NCBI GenBank assembly: GCA_004764695.1
Contig: SMSO01000031.1
Coordinates: 7,745,261-7,809,260, forward strand
DNA from: Schizochytrium sp. TIO01
Lineage: Eukaryota; Sar; Bigyra; Thraustochytrida; Thraustochytriidae
Direction of reading: 5' to 3'
Length of the DNA: 64,000 nt
Each line of letters opens with the position of its first letter. Within the stretch, counting starts at the first letter, position 1. A program made the position numbers and the translations under genes. This document shows, in pieces, positions 46,125-58,965 of the stretch. The notes beneath the pieces are model-generated. The model saw nothing but the letters and a program-made list of their open reading frames with translations, was not told the origin of the DNA and searched no databases.

Positions 46125-49100
46125 TTAGCGCTTCAGATAAGATACGAAGGTATAGGCAATGATGCTGAGGATACGAAAGCCAACGCAGAATCCTGCAAGA
46201 GAACCAAAACAGTACTTCCAGTCGTCTGCTTCGAAACCGAAGTTGCTCTGTACGTATTTCCAGGCCGTAATTCCATCGGACACCTCAATGCATCCGGGAG
46301 AATTAGACCCGCTGTCAGGATCATCACAGGCAAGTTGAATGACCACCAGGGCATTAAACATGTAACGAAGCGGGTTGATACAACTGAGCCAGTACCAGAA
46401 GCCAGGAATATCACGCACAGCAATCACAAGACCGGCAGTCTGCACCCAAAGACCAAAGGAAAGTGCTCCCAAGATACCAGCAACTTGCTGGTTAGGTGCG
46501 ATGCTACCAAGAAAGTGTCCCCAAAATGTCATGGTCAACATGAAGGTGACGTAGACACCAAACCACAGGAAGAATACACCAGCGTCAATCCAGAAGTGAA
46601 CGAGGAAGTAGAAGATCGGCACATAGACCATCGAGGCCATGATTACATACGGAGCTTCAACAGAAGTGATGGAAATAATCATTGGGGCCACACTGTAATA
46701 AGAAGCAGCACGCTCACGGTAGAACGGGGTCCGCTCATCCATCACAACAGGGATGGCTGTGTTGAGAGAAATAACACTGAGGAAGGAAGCCGAGATGAAA
46801 GTGAGACCGCAGAAACTCTGCACGTCTTGCGTACTTTGAAGATCCGAAGCATTTTGAAGAAAGGAAAGGCCAAAAAAGAGAGCAATGAAAATGGCCACGC
46901 CGAAGCGAGTCGTGTTGTAACCCGGGTTCCGCCAGTAAGCCTTGGTCCAGCGCTTAAAGAGGAGCTCTTGCTGCTCAAAGAAGGTGCTAGCATAGGCATG
47001 CTCGAAGTGAATTTCGGGGCGATTCTCGGTATTGCTCTTGATAAGCTTGTCCATCTTTGCGTCGTTTGCAGCACGGAGTTTGCTCTCGCGGTATTCGTTG
47101 GCGTAATCCACAAGGGATTCCTCGCCAGCGCCAGCACCGATTGCCTCAAGCATATAGGTAGCCGGGTTGTAGCGTGGGTTGGGCATGCTCGGTGTGCCAG
47201 GAATTGCTTCAAGATATGCAAGCAAATGTTTTGCCTTTTCACCGAGATCACCAAAGAAGACGGTCTCACCACCACGCTTTAACAGAAGAAGACGATCGAA
47301 CTTAAGAAAGATATCTTTAGACGGCTGGTGAATGGTACAAATGACAGTGCGTCCCGCACGGGCAATGCGCTCAAGGCCAACCATCACAATGCGCGCAGAA
47401 TTGGCATCCAAACCAGAAGTAGGCTCATCAGCAAAGATAATAGCAGGGTTCGCGGAAAGTTCGACACCAATTGTCACACGCTTGACTTGCTCAGTTGTAA
47501 GACCACCCGACATTTTCGAGCCAATCATGAAGTTGCGAATGTTGCCTAGGTTCAATGTGTCAATTACACCCTCAACAAACTGCTCCTTCTCGTGGCGTGG
47601 CACGTCAGCAGCCTGACGCAGAATTGCGGAGAACAGGAATGCCTCTTCTACTGTAGCAGAAGGACTGTGAATATCATTTTGCTCGACGTAACCAACAATT
47701 CGAGAAAAGGTAGTCTTGTCTTGCTTACGTCCATTGATGAGCACTTCACCAGTGATCTTACCACTAGTTTTACGAAGAGCCAAGACATCGAGAAGAGTGG
47801 TTTTACCAGCTCCAGAACTGCCCATAAGAGCAGTGAGGGTACCAGCTTCAGCATATCCAGAAATGCCCTTGAGCAAGTCAAGAGAGAATTTACCCTTCTT
47901 GTCATCAGGGCCTTGGACAGAATACCAAAGATCACGGAAGACCATGTCACATGGAGTAAAGTTCTCATTCTGAAGCGAGGTGGCCATGCGAAGCTGAATC
48001 TCACTGGTGGGCACTTGGCTTGAGTATGCTGCTGACAGATGCTTGGAGCTACCAGATTGCGGGCTCTGAATGCTACTCTGGGCACGAGGTTGATCGATAC
48101 GAGAACTGCGTTCGTTGATAATACGCTCAATTTCCTCGACTTCGGGATTTTCACTTGGTGCACCTTGACGACCACCGCCCGAGTCGTAACGAACATTCGT
48201 GTAGCCAATATAACTGAGAGTAAGATTTACGAACAAGTAAGCAATGAGCATCAGAACACCGGCCCAGATGTACTGTGTGTTAGATGGGAATGCGAAGAGA
48301 TCGAGAGCAAATTGTTGTTGCTCAGCAGTAAACGCCTTGGAAGTGAACACCGTAAGCACAGCAGAGCGGTAACCCCACGCAATCGGTGACAGCCAATAAA
48401 TCCAGATGAACCATGGCGGCATAGTGCTTTGGGTGAGAATGAATCCACTGAAGACAACTGAAGCAGCAATTGAAATACCGGAAATGACCTGACCGATTCC
48501 AGGCGTGGGTACATACGTAGCAATGGCACGCAGGTAGGCAGCAAATGAAAGGTTCAAGGCAATCATAATGCAAATGAAAATCATGAAACGTCCACCAACA
48601 TCATTTTCACCCGTAGGGGCATTCTCGTTCCACGGGACTATCGCAGTGATCCAGAAAATCAACGAGGCCATCAGAATAGACTCTACGATTGCTACAGGAA
48701 TAGTAGAAATCAACTCAGCTAGAACGTAGTTGATGGTGCGGAAAAAGTAAGCATTGCTTTGTTTGTAGAAAACCGGACGTTGTCCAAGTACTACAGGTAC
48801 TTGAGCCATACCAGCAAGAGCACACTGCATGAGCGTTGCAAAAATTACACCATAACGCTGAGTAATGGGAGTGTAGTCAGATGTATTGGAATTAGCGGTG
48901 GGCAAGTCCGGTTCGAGTTTGATGAAAACAGTGCCAATGACGACACCCATGATAACGGATTGCATGATTCGTGCGCGGATGAAGCTCGGGTCACGCAGTA
49001 CAAGCTGTCTCTGGCGGTTAAAGACAAGCTTGAAATCTTCAAAACATGAGTTAGCGTAACGGGGCTTATCTTTCGCATAGAGTTCACGGCGCGCAACGGC

Positions 49101-50819
49101 ATCGACTTTGTTCTCTGGATTGCAGAATTTGTCGGTAGCATCGCGCTTTGCTTGTGAAAAAGGCGAGTTCAACCATGCCTCAGCCATTTGGGCCTCATCA
49201 CGGGGCGCATCAAGTCGAGTCTGGTAGCGGACGCGAGCGGGTGTGGTAACTTCTTGGATGAAATCTGCAATGTCGCGATCATACGGACACTCAAATCCAA
49301 TGCTTGAAAAGTAAGGGAGCACGTCTTCGCGAGGTCCATGGAAGACAATGTGACCCATAGCAAGAATGAGGATTTCATCAAAAAGGTTGTATACCTCAGG
49401 AGGAGGCTGTAAGAGGGCAATGATTGGTGTAAGGTGGAGGTTTTTGGCTACGCCCGTCAAGCGCCGGCAAATATCAAAGGTTGCCGCACTATCAAGACCA
49501 GTTGAGATTTGATCATAGAACACGAGTGGCCGGCGAGCCATAAGCATCTCACCGGAGGTGACACGCTTCTTCTCACCTCCAGATACACCTCGCAGCATGG
49601 CATTACCAACAATAGTATTTTTGGCCCGGTCTAAAGCTAAGTTATGAATGACAAAGTCAGGGTACTCCTGCAGTTGTTCGTGCACCTTTGCCTTTTCTTC
49701 GGGAGTAGCATGTTCCGAGGTGGAGGTGAAACCAATGACCTTTTCAGCTACCTCAGGTCCTCCAAAGCAGTCGTAGGCAAACTGAAGAGTCTCACGTACA
49801 GTAAGTACAGCTGTGTGCTGGTCAAGCTGATCAACATACATGGCAAGTTTGCGCACGTGAAGCTCCTCGGGAGTGTAGCCAGAGTATAACACCTCACCAT
49901 CCAATTTGTAACGACCCTTAACCTTGGCGCGTCCAGAGAGAACCTTGAAGAGACTTGTCACACCACAACCAGGGGGGCCCAGAACAAGCGTTGACTTACT
50001 TGCCTCGAAACAGCCTGACATCTTGTGCAAGACAGGGATTTCTACCCGTGTGTGCCATTTGCAAGTGAACATTTTGATGAGCGGAGAGAAGATCTTAAGG
50101 CAAGTTGTACCCACGGTGGAGATGCCTGTGTCTTCTTGCGGAATCATGACTGAATAGTGCAAATCTTTGAAGCCAACATTTACAGGCCAATGATCATCAC
50201 CTCGAACACGACCAAGAAGGTTGGAGTATTGCACAGCTGTCATTTTGCGGTCATAGTCAACAGAGCTTGAGCGGATAGTAGATGGAGCGCGGATGAGGCC
50301 TCGACCAAGCAGTTCTCCAAGGAGTTGAACCTCTTCGGGCTTCAAGCTAACCGGCACACGTTCGTTCGACTCAGGTTGTTTATTCTGCTTTGCCACCTGT
50401 TTCTGAAGACGTCCAAGCATGCCTCGAATTTTGAGAATCTCTTCCGGAGTTGCTTTCGCATCATCGGATGAAGAGTCGTTGCTGAGACGGGTGTCGACTT
50501 CATCTTCTTCTTCATCGTCAAGAGCAGCGTCCTCTTCCTTTGTGCCGACTGCTGTACCGCCAACGGTGGATACAGCATTTCCATAGATGCCATTTCCATC
50601 TGTTGTTTTGGCTGCAATGCCAGTGGCATCAGATGAGCTTGAGGCTGATGAGCCTGAGGCTGAATCATTCTTCCCCTGGACCTCCTCCTCTAATTGTGGC
50701 GGCACAGCATTTTCAATAGGAACTTCCGTGTCTTCATCCAGTGTCAGAGTCCGCGTGGACATGTTGTCCTCTTGGGGAACACTCGCCGAGTTTTCATTGT
50801 TGCTGCTGCTTGGCAACAT
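46125..50819 (-). CDS. PDR-4: full-size ABCG/PDR-type ABC transporter, intronless
   Basis: 1564 residues from the first ATG at 50819 (MLPSSSNN); the frame opens upstream at 50870 without an ATG. It has the longest N-terminal extension of the five, about 230 residues rich in Ser, Glu and Asp (for example DDEEEDEVD). NBD1 carries GPPGCGVTS, VSGGEKKRV and FYDQISTGLD. NBD2 carries GSSGAGKTT, GLTTEQ, FADEPTSGLD and CTIHQPS. TMD1 includes FYKQSNAYFFRT. TMD2 includes VPIFYFLVHFW and ends YTFVSYLKR. The gene reads without interruption through both positions where PDR-2 and PDR-3 have introns. Codons TTA, CTA and TCA are rare, leaving a 423-codon open frame on the opposite strand (46011-47282) that is a by-product. 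Strong codon bias suggests high expression. Probable exporter of hydrophobic compounds. Confidence 0.96.
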   Translation of the reverse strand: MLPSSSNNENSASVPQEDNMSTRTLTLDEDTEVPIENAVPPQLEEEVQGKNDSASGSSASSSSDATGIAAKTTDGNGIYGNAVSTVGGTAVGTKEEDAALDDEEEDEVDTRLSNDSSSDDAKATPEEILKIRGMLGRLQKQVAKQNKQPESNERVPVSLKPEEVQLLGELLGRGLIRAPSTIRSSSVDYDRKMTAVQYSNLLGRVRGDDHWPVNVGFKDLHYSVMIPQEDTGISTVGTTCLKIFSPLIKMFTCKWHTRVEIPVLHKMSGCFEASKSTLVLGPPGCGVTSLFKVLSGRAKVKGRYKLDGEVLYSGYTPEELHVRKLAMYVDQLDQHTAVLTVRETLQFAYDCFGGPEVAEKVIGFTSTSEHATPEEKAKVHEQLQEYPDFVIHNLALDRAKNTIVGNAMLRGVSGGEKKRVTSGEMLMARRPLVFYDQISTGLDSAATFDICRRLTGVAKNLHLTPIIALLQPPPEVYNLFDEILILAMGHIVFHGPREDVLPYFSSIGFECPYDRDIADFIQEVTTPARVRYQTRLDAPRDEAQMAEAWLNSPFSQAKRDATDKFCNPENKVDAVARRELYAKDKPRYANSCFEDFKLVFNRQRQLVLRDPSFIRARIMQSVIMGVVIGTVFIKLEPDLPTANSNTSDYTPITQRYGVIFATLMQCALAGMAQVPVVLGQRPVFYKQSNAYFFRTINYVLAELISTIPVAIVESILMASLIFWITAIVPWNENAPTGENDVGGRFMIFICIMIALNLSFAAYLRAIATYVPTPGIGQVISGISIAASVVFSGFILTQSTMPPWFIWIYWLSPIAWGYRSAVLTVFTSKAFTAEQQQFALDLFAFPSNTQYIWAGVLMLIAYLFVNLTLSYIGYTNVRYDSGGGRQGAPSENPEVEEIERIINERSSRIDQPRAQSSIQSPQSGSSKHLSAAYSSQVPTSEIQLRMATSLQNENFTPCDMVFRDLWYSVQGPDDKKGKFSLDLLKGISGYAEAGTLTALMGSSGAGKTTLLDVLALRKTSGKITGEVLINGRKQDKTTFSRIVGYVEQNDIHSPSATVEEAFLFSAILRQAADVPRHEKEQFVEGVIDTLNLGNIRNFMIGSKMSGGLTTEQVKRVTIGVELSANPAIIFADEPTSGLDANSARIVMVGLERIARAGRTVICTIHQPSKDIFLKFDRLLLLKRGGETVFFGDLGEKAKHLLAYLEAIPGTPSMPNPRYNPATYMLEAIGAGAGEESLVDYANEYRESKLRAANDAKMDKLIKSNTENRPEIHFEHAYASTFFEQQELLFKRWTKAYWRNPGYNTTRFGVAIFIALFFGLSFLQNASDLQSTQDVQSFCGLTFISASFLSVISLNTAIPVVMDERTPFYRERAASYYSVAPMIISITSVEAPYVIMASMVYVPIFYFLVHFWIDAGVFFLWFGVYVTFMLTMTFWGHFLGSIAPNQQVAGILGALSFGLWVQTAGLVIAVRDIPGFWYWLSCINPLRYMFNALVVIQLACDDPDSGSNSPGCIEVSDGITAWKYVQSNFGFEADDWKYCFGSLAGFCVGFRILSIIAYTFVSYLKR

Positions 50820-51853
50820 TTTCTTTATACCTGAACTCCACAAAGATCCAGCTCCTTGTGTTGCCCTCAATGCTCAGCCGGTTGTTCTCGACGACGAGCA
50901 CCACGTCGTTGGGGTCCCGGCGTCAACCCGCAAAAACGTATAAAAAAAACCTATGTAAATTCAGAAACCAAGCTTACAAAGCTCCCCTGCTCCGCACGAA
51001 CCAGTTGGCGAGACCTTGAAGCTGATTCTTGGGAATCGTTTTCGGAGACCCAGCTTGTGTGGACTCCAAGCTTGAGTTCTACAGAATTCTTCTCACACGC
51101 AGCTGCGGAGAGGACTCTCGCAGTTTAAGGCTGCCAGGGAATGGACGGATGGCTTCGAAGCTTAGAAGTACCGAGCTCCGGAAGTAGTTGACAGGTTTCC
51201 GTGTCCTGACACCACGCAAGCAACCCACTCTGAGGTTGCCTGCCTATGAATAATCGACCGTCACGACCTTTGTTTCGAGCTCTAGACTCGAGAGGTGCGG
51301 CACGGCTCGAAGTGGATTTGCTTTTGTTGTATTCGCCGATTCTAATTTGTCGCGGCATCGCTTTGTGTTCTTCCATTTATGTATATATTATTTTTATTTT
51401 TTAAAATTAAAAATCAAATTTAATTTTTTTGTAAATAAAATAAAAAAGGGGAAAGGATGGTTTTAAATTGGCTGGCACTATCCCATTGCTAGTGTCTCCT
51501 ATTAAAATTAAAAATAAAAATGCAAAAGTATATTTATATTAATTGATGATTTATTCCGATGTAATAATTAACCATAACAACAGTCTCAAACTATCAAAAA
51601 AAGCAGCAAAATGGCTGTTTTCAATTCAGTTTTCTTCCTCCCATCCTATTTTCGGTTCTTCATTCATAGGCAGTGCCGGTCCTTCGGACCCTCATGCCGA
51701 GGTCCCTTCCATTCCCATTGGAAACGACAGTGCTTGCGCAGACGACGGCTGTTCTCGACCGATGCTTCGTTCGTTCGCTTCTTTATTTATTTATTTGTTT
51801 GTTTGACTGTTTGACGATTTGTTTCTTCGATCGCTTGCTTCATCGTTTTCCAC

Positions 51854-51907
51854 TCATTCATTCATTCATTCATTCATTCATTCATTCATTCATTCATTCA
51901 TTCATTC
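51854..51907. repeat. (ATTC)n microsatellite
   Basis: About 13 perfect tetranucleotide units, same motif as at 13757-13828. Confidence 0.95.
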
Positions 51908-52198
51908 CTTTCTTTGAGTCATCAGAGAGACTGAAAATGACTGATTGTTTTTAACCAGCGATGATGAATTCTTCAAGCAAAGCCATGCGTGCGAACAGCC
52001 TGAAATGAAATGGATGCCCAGAAAGACCATCAAGCCCGAGGCCCGTGGTCTTCTTCTGCTGCACTGCCCTTCGCCTTTGCGTGCCTCTTTTGCGTGAAGG
52101 CGAGGAACAGTCCTGAGGCAGCGCCACAGGCTGCGCCGAAGGGCGATTCAGACGCATGCAATCGAGGAAGAGCGTCTTTTTTGTTCCTTTCCTCTCCA

Positions 52199-52199
52199 C

Positions 52200-52230
<31 letters not shown>

Positions 52231-52246
52231 GAGAGAGAGAGAGAGC
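52199..52246. repeat. GA-rich microsatellite
   Basis: Mixed GAGAAA and GA units, purine-only on the plus strand. Confidence 0.9.
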
Positions 52247-53812
52247 TTTGTTCCGCCCAATTGGACTGCTCTCTCTTCAGTTAGAACAGAACGTGCCAAG
52301 TTATGATGATGGTTTGGATTATGATTGGTGTTTTGATTGTTATTTGTTTTGGTTGTTAATTTACTTTGGTTGTTAATTTATTTATAAATTGATAATTTAG
52401 GTCTCTCAGAGTTATTTTCATCACCGCATACAAACGCCATGTTTCCTGTATCACGGCAGATGCATAGCCGATGGGAGTGAGTGAGTGAGCAGGTGAGTGA
52501 GTGAGAGCTTAGCTCTCTTGTTCTCTAGAGCGAGAAGTATTTGTATGAAATGAGAAGCACTCGCAGGAACTGAGACATTCCATTCACGGGAAATAAGAAA
52601 TGCTCATGGAAAGGGAGAAGTGCTAGGTACCTAGTAGGAAGTTCTAGGGTATCCATGGTGGGCTTGACAAGGAAAGGAGAAAGAAAGTATTGGTACACTT
52701 TAATCTGTTTTCTTTCCGTCCACCTGCGTGGCGATGGTGCTTGGCTCTGGCTGAGTGATTGAAAATAAGGACAAGCTCGTCGCTCGAGGCTGTGTCTTCC
52801 TGGCCTTGACCTTGGGCTTGGCTTAAATTGAAGGCTCTGATAATCACTTGCGAGCTTGCCACTGATTCCTTTTGTTTCTAGTTGTCATTTTCATCACCTT
52901 AGTAGCAGTTTGGTACCCTGCAATCTGAGGTAGTGATTCTTTGTATTAATTTTTATTTACATAATTTTATTTATAGATGATCATGCTTTCGTCTTATTTT
53001 GTTTCGTTTCGTTTTGTTTTGTTTTAGAGTAAAGACCGCTATTGACTTTGTCGATCACTGAGCCAGGAATGAAGAAGCATCGCTTGAGCTGACACGTTGT
53101 GACAAACCTGGATCAGACCAAGCGAGGTCTATAATGTTCCTGGCTATGATGGAAGGGAGAACGTCAATCAGGTTGTACGCACGCCATACAATCCTTCCGT
53201 AAAGATTGTATAATTGGTACCTTCGATTGTGAGCAGGGTTATCCGGGTTTACAATTGGATCCCAACGAAGCTCGGCTCCTCTCTAAGGTTTTGCAATCTC
53301 GATTCCTTATTCGTGGGGCGTCCGTTTTCAGCGGCGTGTCGTCATTCCAAACTAGTCCTTGGAATTCTAGCAAGACCATGGTCGCAGTCGTACGCCCCAA
53401 AGAGCTGCAGCTCAGCTGGTTCCTCCAGACGCAGATCGGACAATGGGGAAGAGAAACAGCCAAGATTCTAAAAACGCAAAGCACTGCAAAGATAGCTTAA
53501 AATCGCAAACTCGAGGTAGTACCTCGACACTAATTCGTACCAGCTTCAGTGAACAAAAATGAACTTGGTAACATAACATTGCAAATCTACACATTCCTGT
53601 ACTCCTCAAATCTTCAGCACTTACGTTTAGCTAAAGGATATCAGCCCCGAGCCAGGCTAACATGATCAAACTGAGCAAGCTCATAGCAACTTTTCTAAGT
53701 TCTTTGCTGTTAATCTTGCCACAACAGTGTTGCTATTGAAGAGTTGTAGTAAAGCAGGAAAAGAAAGGAATATGGAATCGATTATCATTTATGTATATAT
53801 ATAAAATATTAA

Positions 53813-54193
53813 TTAAGGTTTTCCTATTTCAATGATTATACGAACTATGGAGCAAAGAAAGAAGAAAGAATAAGTGTAAAAGTCAATAGAAGTACCTAAG
53901 AACCTAATAAGGGAAGCATGATGAGGCCTGGTCGCAAAGAGTGTTCTTTCTTTAGAAGTTATGACTTTGCTGCCGAAGTCCTGCAGAACATGATTGATTA
54001 TGAAAGTGATTGAACATAGCATGCTTCTATATTCGCCAGACCACATGTAAAGGAAGATGATCGTCATGATTCTTGGCGGCCAAGAAAGCACGTTAGTAAG
54101 GGGTATTTGGGTTATCTGTCCTTCAGTCAACAGAGCATCCCAGCTTTTGCCGGGGAAGCGCAGAGAACTTGATTTCCCAATTCCTTGAAACAT
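53813..54193 (-). CDS. Weak hypothetical open frame, 126 residues
   Basis: ATG-started frame with a hydrophobic C-terminal half and a tryptophan-containing centre (VLSWPPRIMTIIFLYMWSGE). Not recognised. It lies in AT-rich DNA where frames of this size can occur by chance, so it is listed only as a possibility. Confidence 0.15.
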   Translation of the reverse strand: MFQGIGKSSSLRFPGKSWDALLTEGQITQIPLTNVLSWPPRIMTIIFLYMWSGEYRSMLCSITFIINHVLQDFGSKVITSKERTLFATRPHHASLIRFLGTSIDFYTYSFFFLCSIVRIIIEIGKP

Positions 54194-57100
54194 TTCTCTT
54201 TTAAGGCTTTTTAATTTTAATTTTAATTTTTTTAATCTAACTTGAAAAAAGAAAAAGTTAAAGATTGACGAAGCCCTTACTATTTATTTTGTTTATAGAA
54301 TCTGAGGCGAATGATAATTTTGATCTTGTTGGTACATCAAATGATCATAGAACCATACATAAGTAGATCAATTCAGTTGGTTGGCATAGATTGAATCGAC
54401 TCAGACCAGCGTCGGCGACACACCGCCTACGGACAACAAGCTGGTTCGGAAGTCGTGTTCTGTTTTGACTTTTAGGCAAGGCTGGGCTACTTAAGGGGGG
54501 GACATGTCAAGGTAGGCTCGGGCGTTTCGATAGTGCCGTTAATTTATTCACTCATTTATATCTCAAATCGAAAGGAATCTCCTTCACGGATAGGAGCAAT
54601 ACATATGAATGCAGCGTAGTGGAAATGGGGTTGGTGGGTTGGTTATATCGGTACATTTTGTTGCCTTTGAAGAGAAGGATGAATGAATTGTTCTTCAGCA
54701 ATTCAGTTTATCATGTGTCACTCGCGGACATTATGAACCGTGATTGTGTAAATTGCAATAGGCTGGTCTAACCTAGCAGCGTCTCGATAAATTGGCAGCT
54801 AGACGCATGGGTGACCAAAAGAATGACATATTTTGATTCGCAGATATCCTCAGAGTCGATAAGTTAATTTCGAAAACCTACTGGAGAGGCCGCGCATGTG
54901 TCATATTTATTTTGTTTAATTGATTAAATAACAGAACAAGATTATAATAATGAAAATCCTGGAGAACAAAGATCCATTCTGCAATTTCGAATAGGAAGGC
55001 GCAGCCGTCTAAAAGTAGTCTTCAAACATTGCGAGTTGAGAGTTCTTTAATGGATAATTTGTACCAATTTGGGATTCATCATTGAGCGATTTAGCTATTT
55101 TGGATCATAACCAGCCTATAGTGAGAGAAATAAGCAATGGCAGGAAAAGAACGATCGCTGCTCCCAGGTAATTCCCTAGGGACTTCGTATGCAGTCCAAT
55201 AAAAACCCAACGACCCAGTACTACCACCTTTTTTTTGTTCCGCAACTCTAAATAAGCCATACTTAGTTTCTTTTTCGATTGAATGAATCCTCAATGTTTC
55301 CAGTACTACATTGTTTCAAAAAGTTTTTTTTTTTATTTAAAAATAAATAAAAAGGATTGAACTCTGAGTCTGTGGTCATGTTATTTTAATTTCATTTTCA
55401 TTTGTATTAAAAAATAATAAAAAAGTACATAACAGAATAGCTTCAGTATTTTTTCCCCTGAAGTTCCAATTTTTCGAAGCTTCTTTGTTCTACTGCACTG
55501 TCAAGAGGCGTTGGAAGCTGGTGCGTGACCTGTGAGAAGTTTGCTGCTGCTTCTAAAGTTGCAAGAAACGAGTTGGCTTTGGAGTATTATAAGGCTGTGA
55601 ATCACGAGCTAGAGTGACAGAAAGCAAGTTAACCTTGAGGATTGGAAGCCTTAGCAAGAAATCCCTGAACTAACAGTTTAATAATGGGCTAATTATAACA
55701 TTTTTCAAAAGGTGTATTTGGATTTGACTCAGATCGACTTGGAAAACGCCAATTCTAGCATATACTTCCAGGTCGTTGATTATTAGAGAAGGCACTTGGA
55801 TCTACTCCGCTAAAACTATGATTTTATATTGTATAACCTTTTAAAACTTAAAAGCATATTAATTTGCAATGAATCCTAAGAGTTAAAGGTATAAGTGGTT
55901 CGTAACACTCCTTCGATGTAAAGCAGATTGAGAATATTCAATGGTGGAGAATAACATACAAACTCAAGCTTAACCTCTCAATGACGTATGAATTGTAATG
56001 TATTTTTTTTTTAAAGACCAACTTCTGGCTTCACAGATTTCTGCACACCGTTCAATCAATTCAGCATACCGGCATTATAAGAACAACCTGACTCTCCTTA
56101 TCTAAACGTTACATTATATTATTTGATTATTCAAAGAATAGTCTTTTGCTCGATTTGCTTGGATCGTTCGCTGTACTGCTATATAATAAATACCATCACT
56201 AGCTCTTCCTGGGTTTTCGGGCTGGTGAGACTGATTCGAATGCATTTTGTTCAGTGCTTTTATAGCTCGTCATTAGTTTTGAATATAGCTTTTGTGTTCC
56301 CTCTTTCATTAGAAACAACTTATGTAAACTGACATCCTATTGAAGTTTTAGCTATGAATTCTGCAGTGCAGCCCTAAAGTACAATTTATATTTTCGCAGA
56401 TTTGACGACGGTCGATCATGGTAACGAAAATCCAATCGCCCTTAGAATTAAGATTTGTCCGCCCAGTCGCTCCTTCAAAGTGTTCAGATATCATAATTCA
56501 TGATGCTAAAATATCTTCAAAAGGAGTATCGAAACGAACAATGAACAATGTGTCTATGGATAAAAGCTGCATTTTTAAAGAGTTCTATTGTAAGATTCTG
56601 CAATAAGGCATTCAAACGCCACCATAGTTGAATAGGCTATTAATACTAGTAGGTACCCAATAATTCCTTGCCTTTCCTCTTTCTTGGAACTCGCTTCGTT
56701 TTAGTACTTTAATAAGTATGACAGAGTGTACTTCAACTAGATAGTCCCTATTAGCAATCCAACTTTCACTGGTCAAGAACTGACCAAACTGACTGGCTAG
56801 CCGACTTACTACAAGTTACTTGTTGATTAGGTCTGAAGATCTGCCGTTAAATTGCCAACTAAACAGTTATTTAGAGCTCAAGATCATGATAGTTACAGTG
56901 TTGTAGATAGGTACTAGGCTGCTTAAACTGCAAGTGAAGGTGTGACTCTAAGACCAAGTTTTGTACCCGAGCAATGAAGCATCTTCAGCTTTTCTAAAGA
57001 AATATACAGAAAAAAACTGCAAGCAAGTACACGTTTACAAGGGCAGCAGTAGTCGGGACTGCGAAGGACGAGTCGCGCAAAATAAGTTGAATTACCAAGG

Positions 57101-57418
57101 CCGGGCTATGGAACAGCGAAGATTCTCCTACTAGCCAGGGAACCTGTAGATAACCCACAGGGAACCCACATACGTTGAAGCGCAATCATCATGTTTGACC
57201 TAAAGTGGATTAGGGACGGACACAGAGCGGGAGGAAAGCATGTTGAGCCGGAGGTTGAGCAAATGAAGGAAAGGTCGAGCACAGCGGAGTATTTGTGGAG
57301 GTTGATTCAGAATTCGATGGTGGCTCGTGCAGGAACTGATTGCATTGGCGTGAAGAACTTGCGCACGACAGACGTTTTATAGGAAAGCAAGAGGTGCACT
57401 ACCTCTATTAGGCTCGCC

Positions 57419-57447
57419 ATTGGATGGATGGATGGATGGATGGATGG
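57419..57447. repeat. (TGGA)n microsatellite
   Basis: About seven tetranucleotide units. Confidence 0.92.
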
Positions 57448-58725
57448 TAGGTGGGTGATCTGATAGAAGACACCGAGGATAGTATTGATCGATCTTAAAC
57501 TCAACCTTGAAGAAGGTGAATTTCAAGGCTTAGTTTGAGACGATCTTCTATATAGGTAGGTAGGTACCCACATAATTCTTCAAACAATTGGTAAACGAGA
57601 GGCAATGATTGAGAAAAGCCAAAAGGATTTGTGCTGCCACGGAAAAATTAACGCTGTTTCGAAGAAGGTACCTACCAATGTATGTACTTACCTATCAACA
57701 GTCTATGGGCCGTATTTGTGCTTACATGTTCTAATTTGCCAGGTCGGAAGTTATTCATTGGGAAATTAACGAGAAGCCAGCAGAAAAATGCTCCACTCTT
57801 ATGGAGCCCTTCCTCCTACTGGGTTGTAGGCGAGGTTTCACCATACACACGGTTAGGTTTGATGTGCCTCGTGCCGATGAATGCAGGTCAGAAGGAGGTT
57901 TAAACATCTCTTGGCTCGCTTGACAAAGGCACTTAGTTATGTATGATACGAGTCTTGAGGGACAAAGTTGAAAGATTTGCAGCTCAAGCCTTTACTTTGA
58001 CTGATTAGTCTTTCTAAGGACTGATCTCTCCAAACCAGCAGGTTATTTTGATGGGCTGAAAGAGCAAATACAAGAGATTTACCTTAAACAAAGGATCAAA
58101 ATCGTTAAAAAGAAACATATCTCGGCCGTACGTAATACCACTAATTTTGGGGCATATATTGCTTTCAGGTTAAATTTACTATGAGTTTTCCTTATCCTTT
58201 ATCAATATCACCAGATACATTCTAAATTGTTCAGTAGAAACAATCCTAGAGTTGGTCCATGTTTGCAAAAGGGATATTGAGGGAGACCGCTCAGGCTCAA
58301 GTGGCACCATCCGGGCGTCATTGCCGAGATCTGGGTGACCAGGTGTGGTTTATTCACATGGCAATTATCATCCAATCACAGGTTTTACAACACAACTGGC
58401 TAACTTGAGCAAAATCTGAATTACAAGTAAACCTTGTACTGACTACGCGAGAGGGCGTACAATGCCATGCCATATTGATTGAAGATGTACCAGATTGACT
58501 CTTGGATCATATGTTACGAAGCGAAAGATAGTTAGGGCAAAGCGAATTAATATTTTTAAGCGAGACAGGTCCTTTCAATGTAAATTACGTTGTGGTTGTT
58601 CAGTAATGCTACGATCATCGCGCTTATGCGAAGCATCGGCCACAGTCATGGATAGTATCTACGAGTAGGCACCTGGTAACCAAGAGGGTTTAATTTTCTG
58701 ATTGCATTTAGACGAAAGTCCTAAC

Positions 58726-58965
58726 ATGAGGTCCTACACCATTACAAAGAACAAGGAAGTCTTCGCTTTGTACAATCCTGAATCTCACCAGATCAAAGAC
58801 ATGCAGCAGTTCTCTATTGCAACAGCCTACCGCACGGCTGCGCGGACAAGACCTTCGGGGTGGAGACCCAAGACACTTGCGTCTAGGATGAAGTGGAGGC
58901 GGCGAACTGCGCCCAAAAAGTCAATGAAGAATAAACAGGAAAGAGGGATTAAGTTGGGAATTTAA
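58726..58965 (+). CDS. Weak hypothetical small basic protein or terminal exon
   Basis: A 79-codon ATG frame (MRSYTITKNKEV...). The first half is ordinary (FALYNPESHQIKDMQQFSIA); the second half is strongly basic (SRMKWRRRTAPKKSMKNKQE). A T-rich run ending in TTTAG lies at about 58690-58711, just before it, and resembles a splice acceptor, so it may be the last exon of a gene whose upstream exons I could not identify. Family not recognised. Confidence 0.2.
   Translation: MRSYTITKNKEVFALYNPESHQIKDMQQFSIATAYRTAARTRPSGWRPKTLASRMKWRRRTAPKKSMKNKQERGIKLGI

Noticed and set aside
46011-47282. 423-codon plus-strand open frame opposite PDR-4
   Set aside because: Same explanation: in-register antisense frame of a codon-biased gene, with no conserved features.
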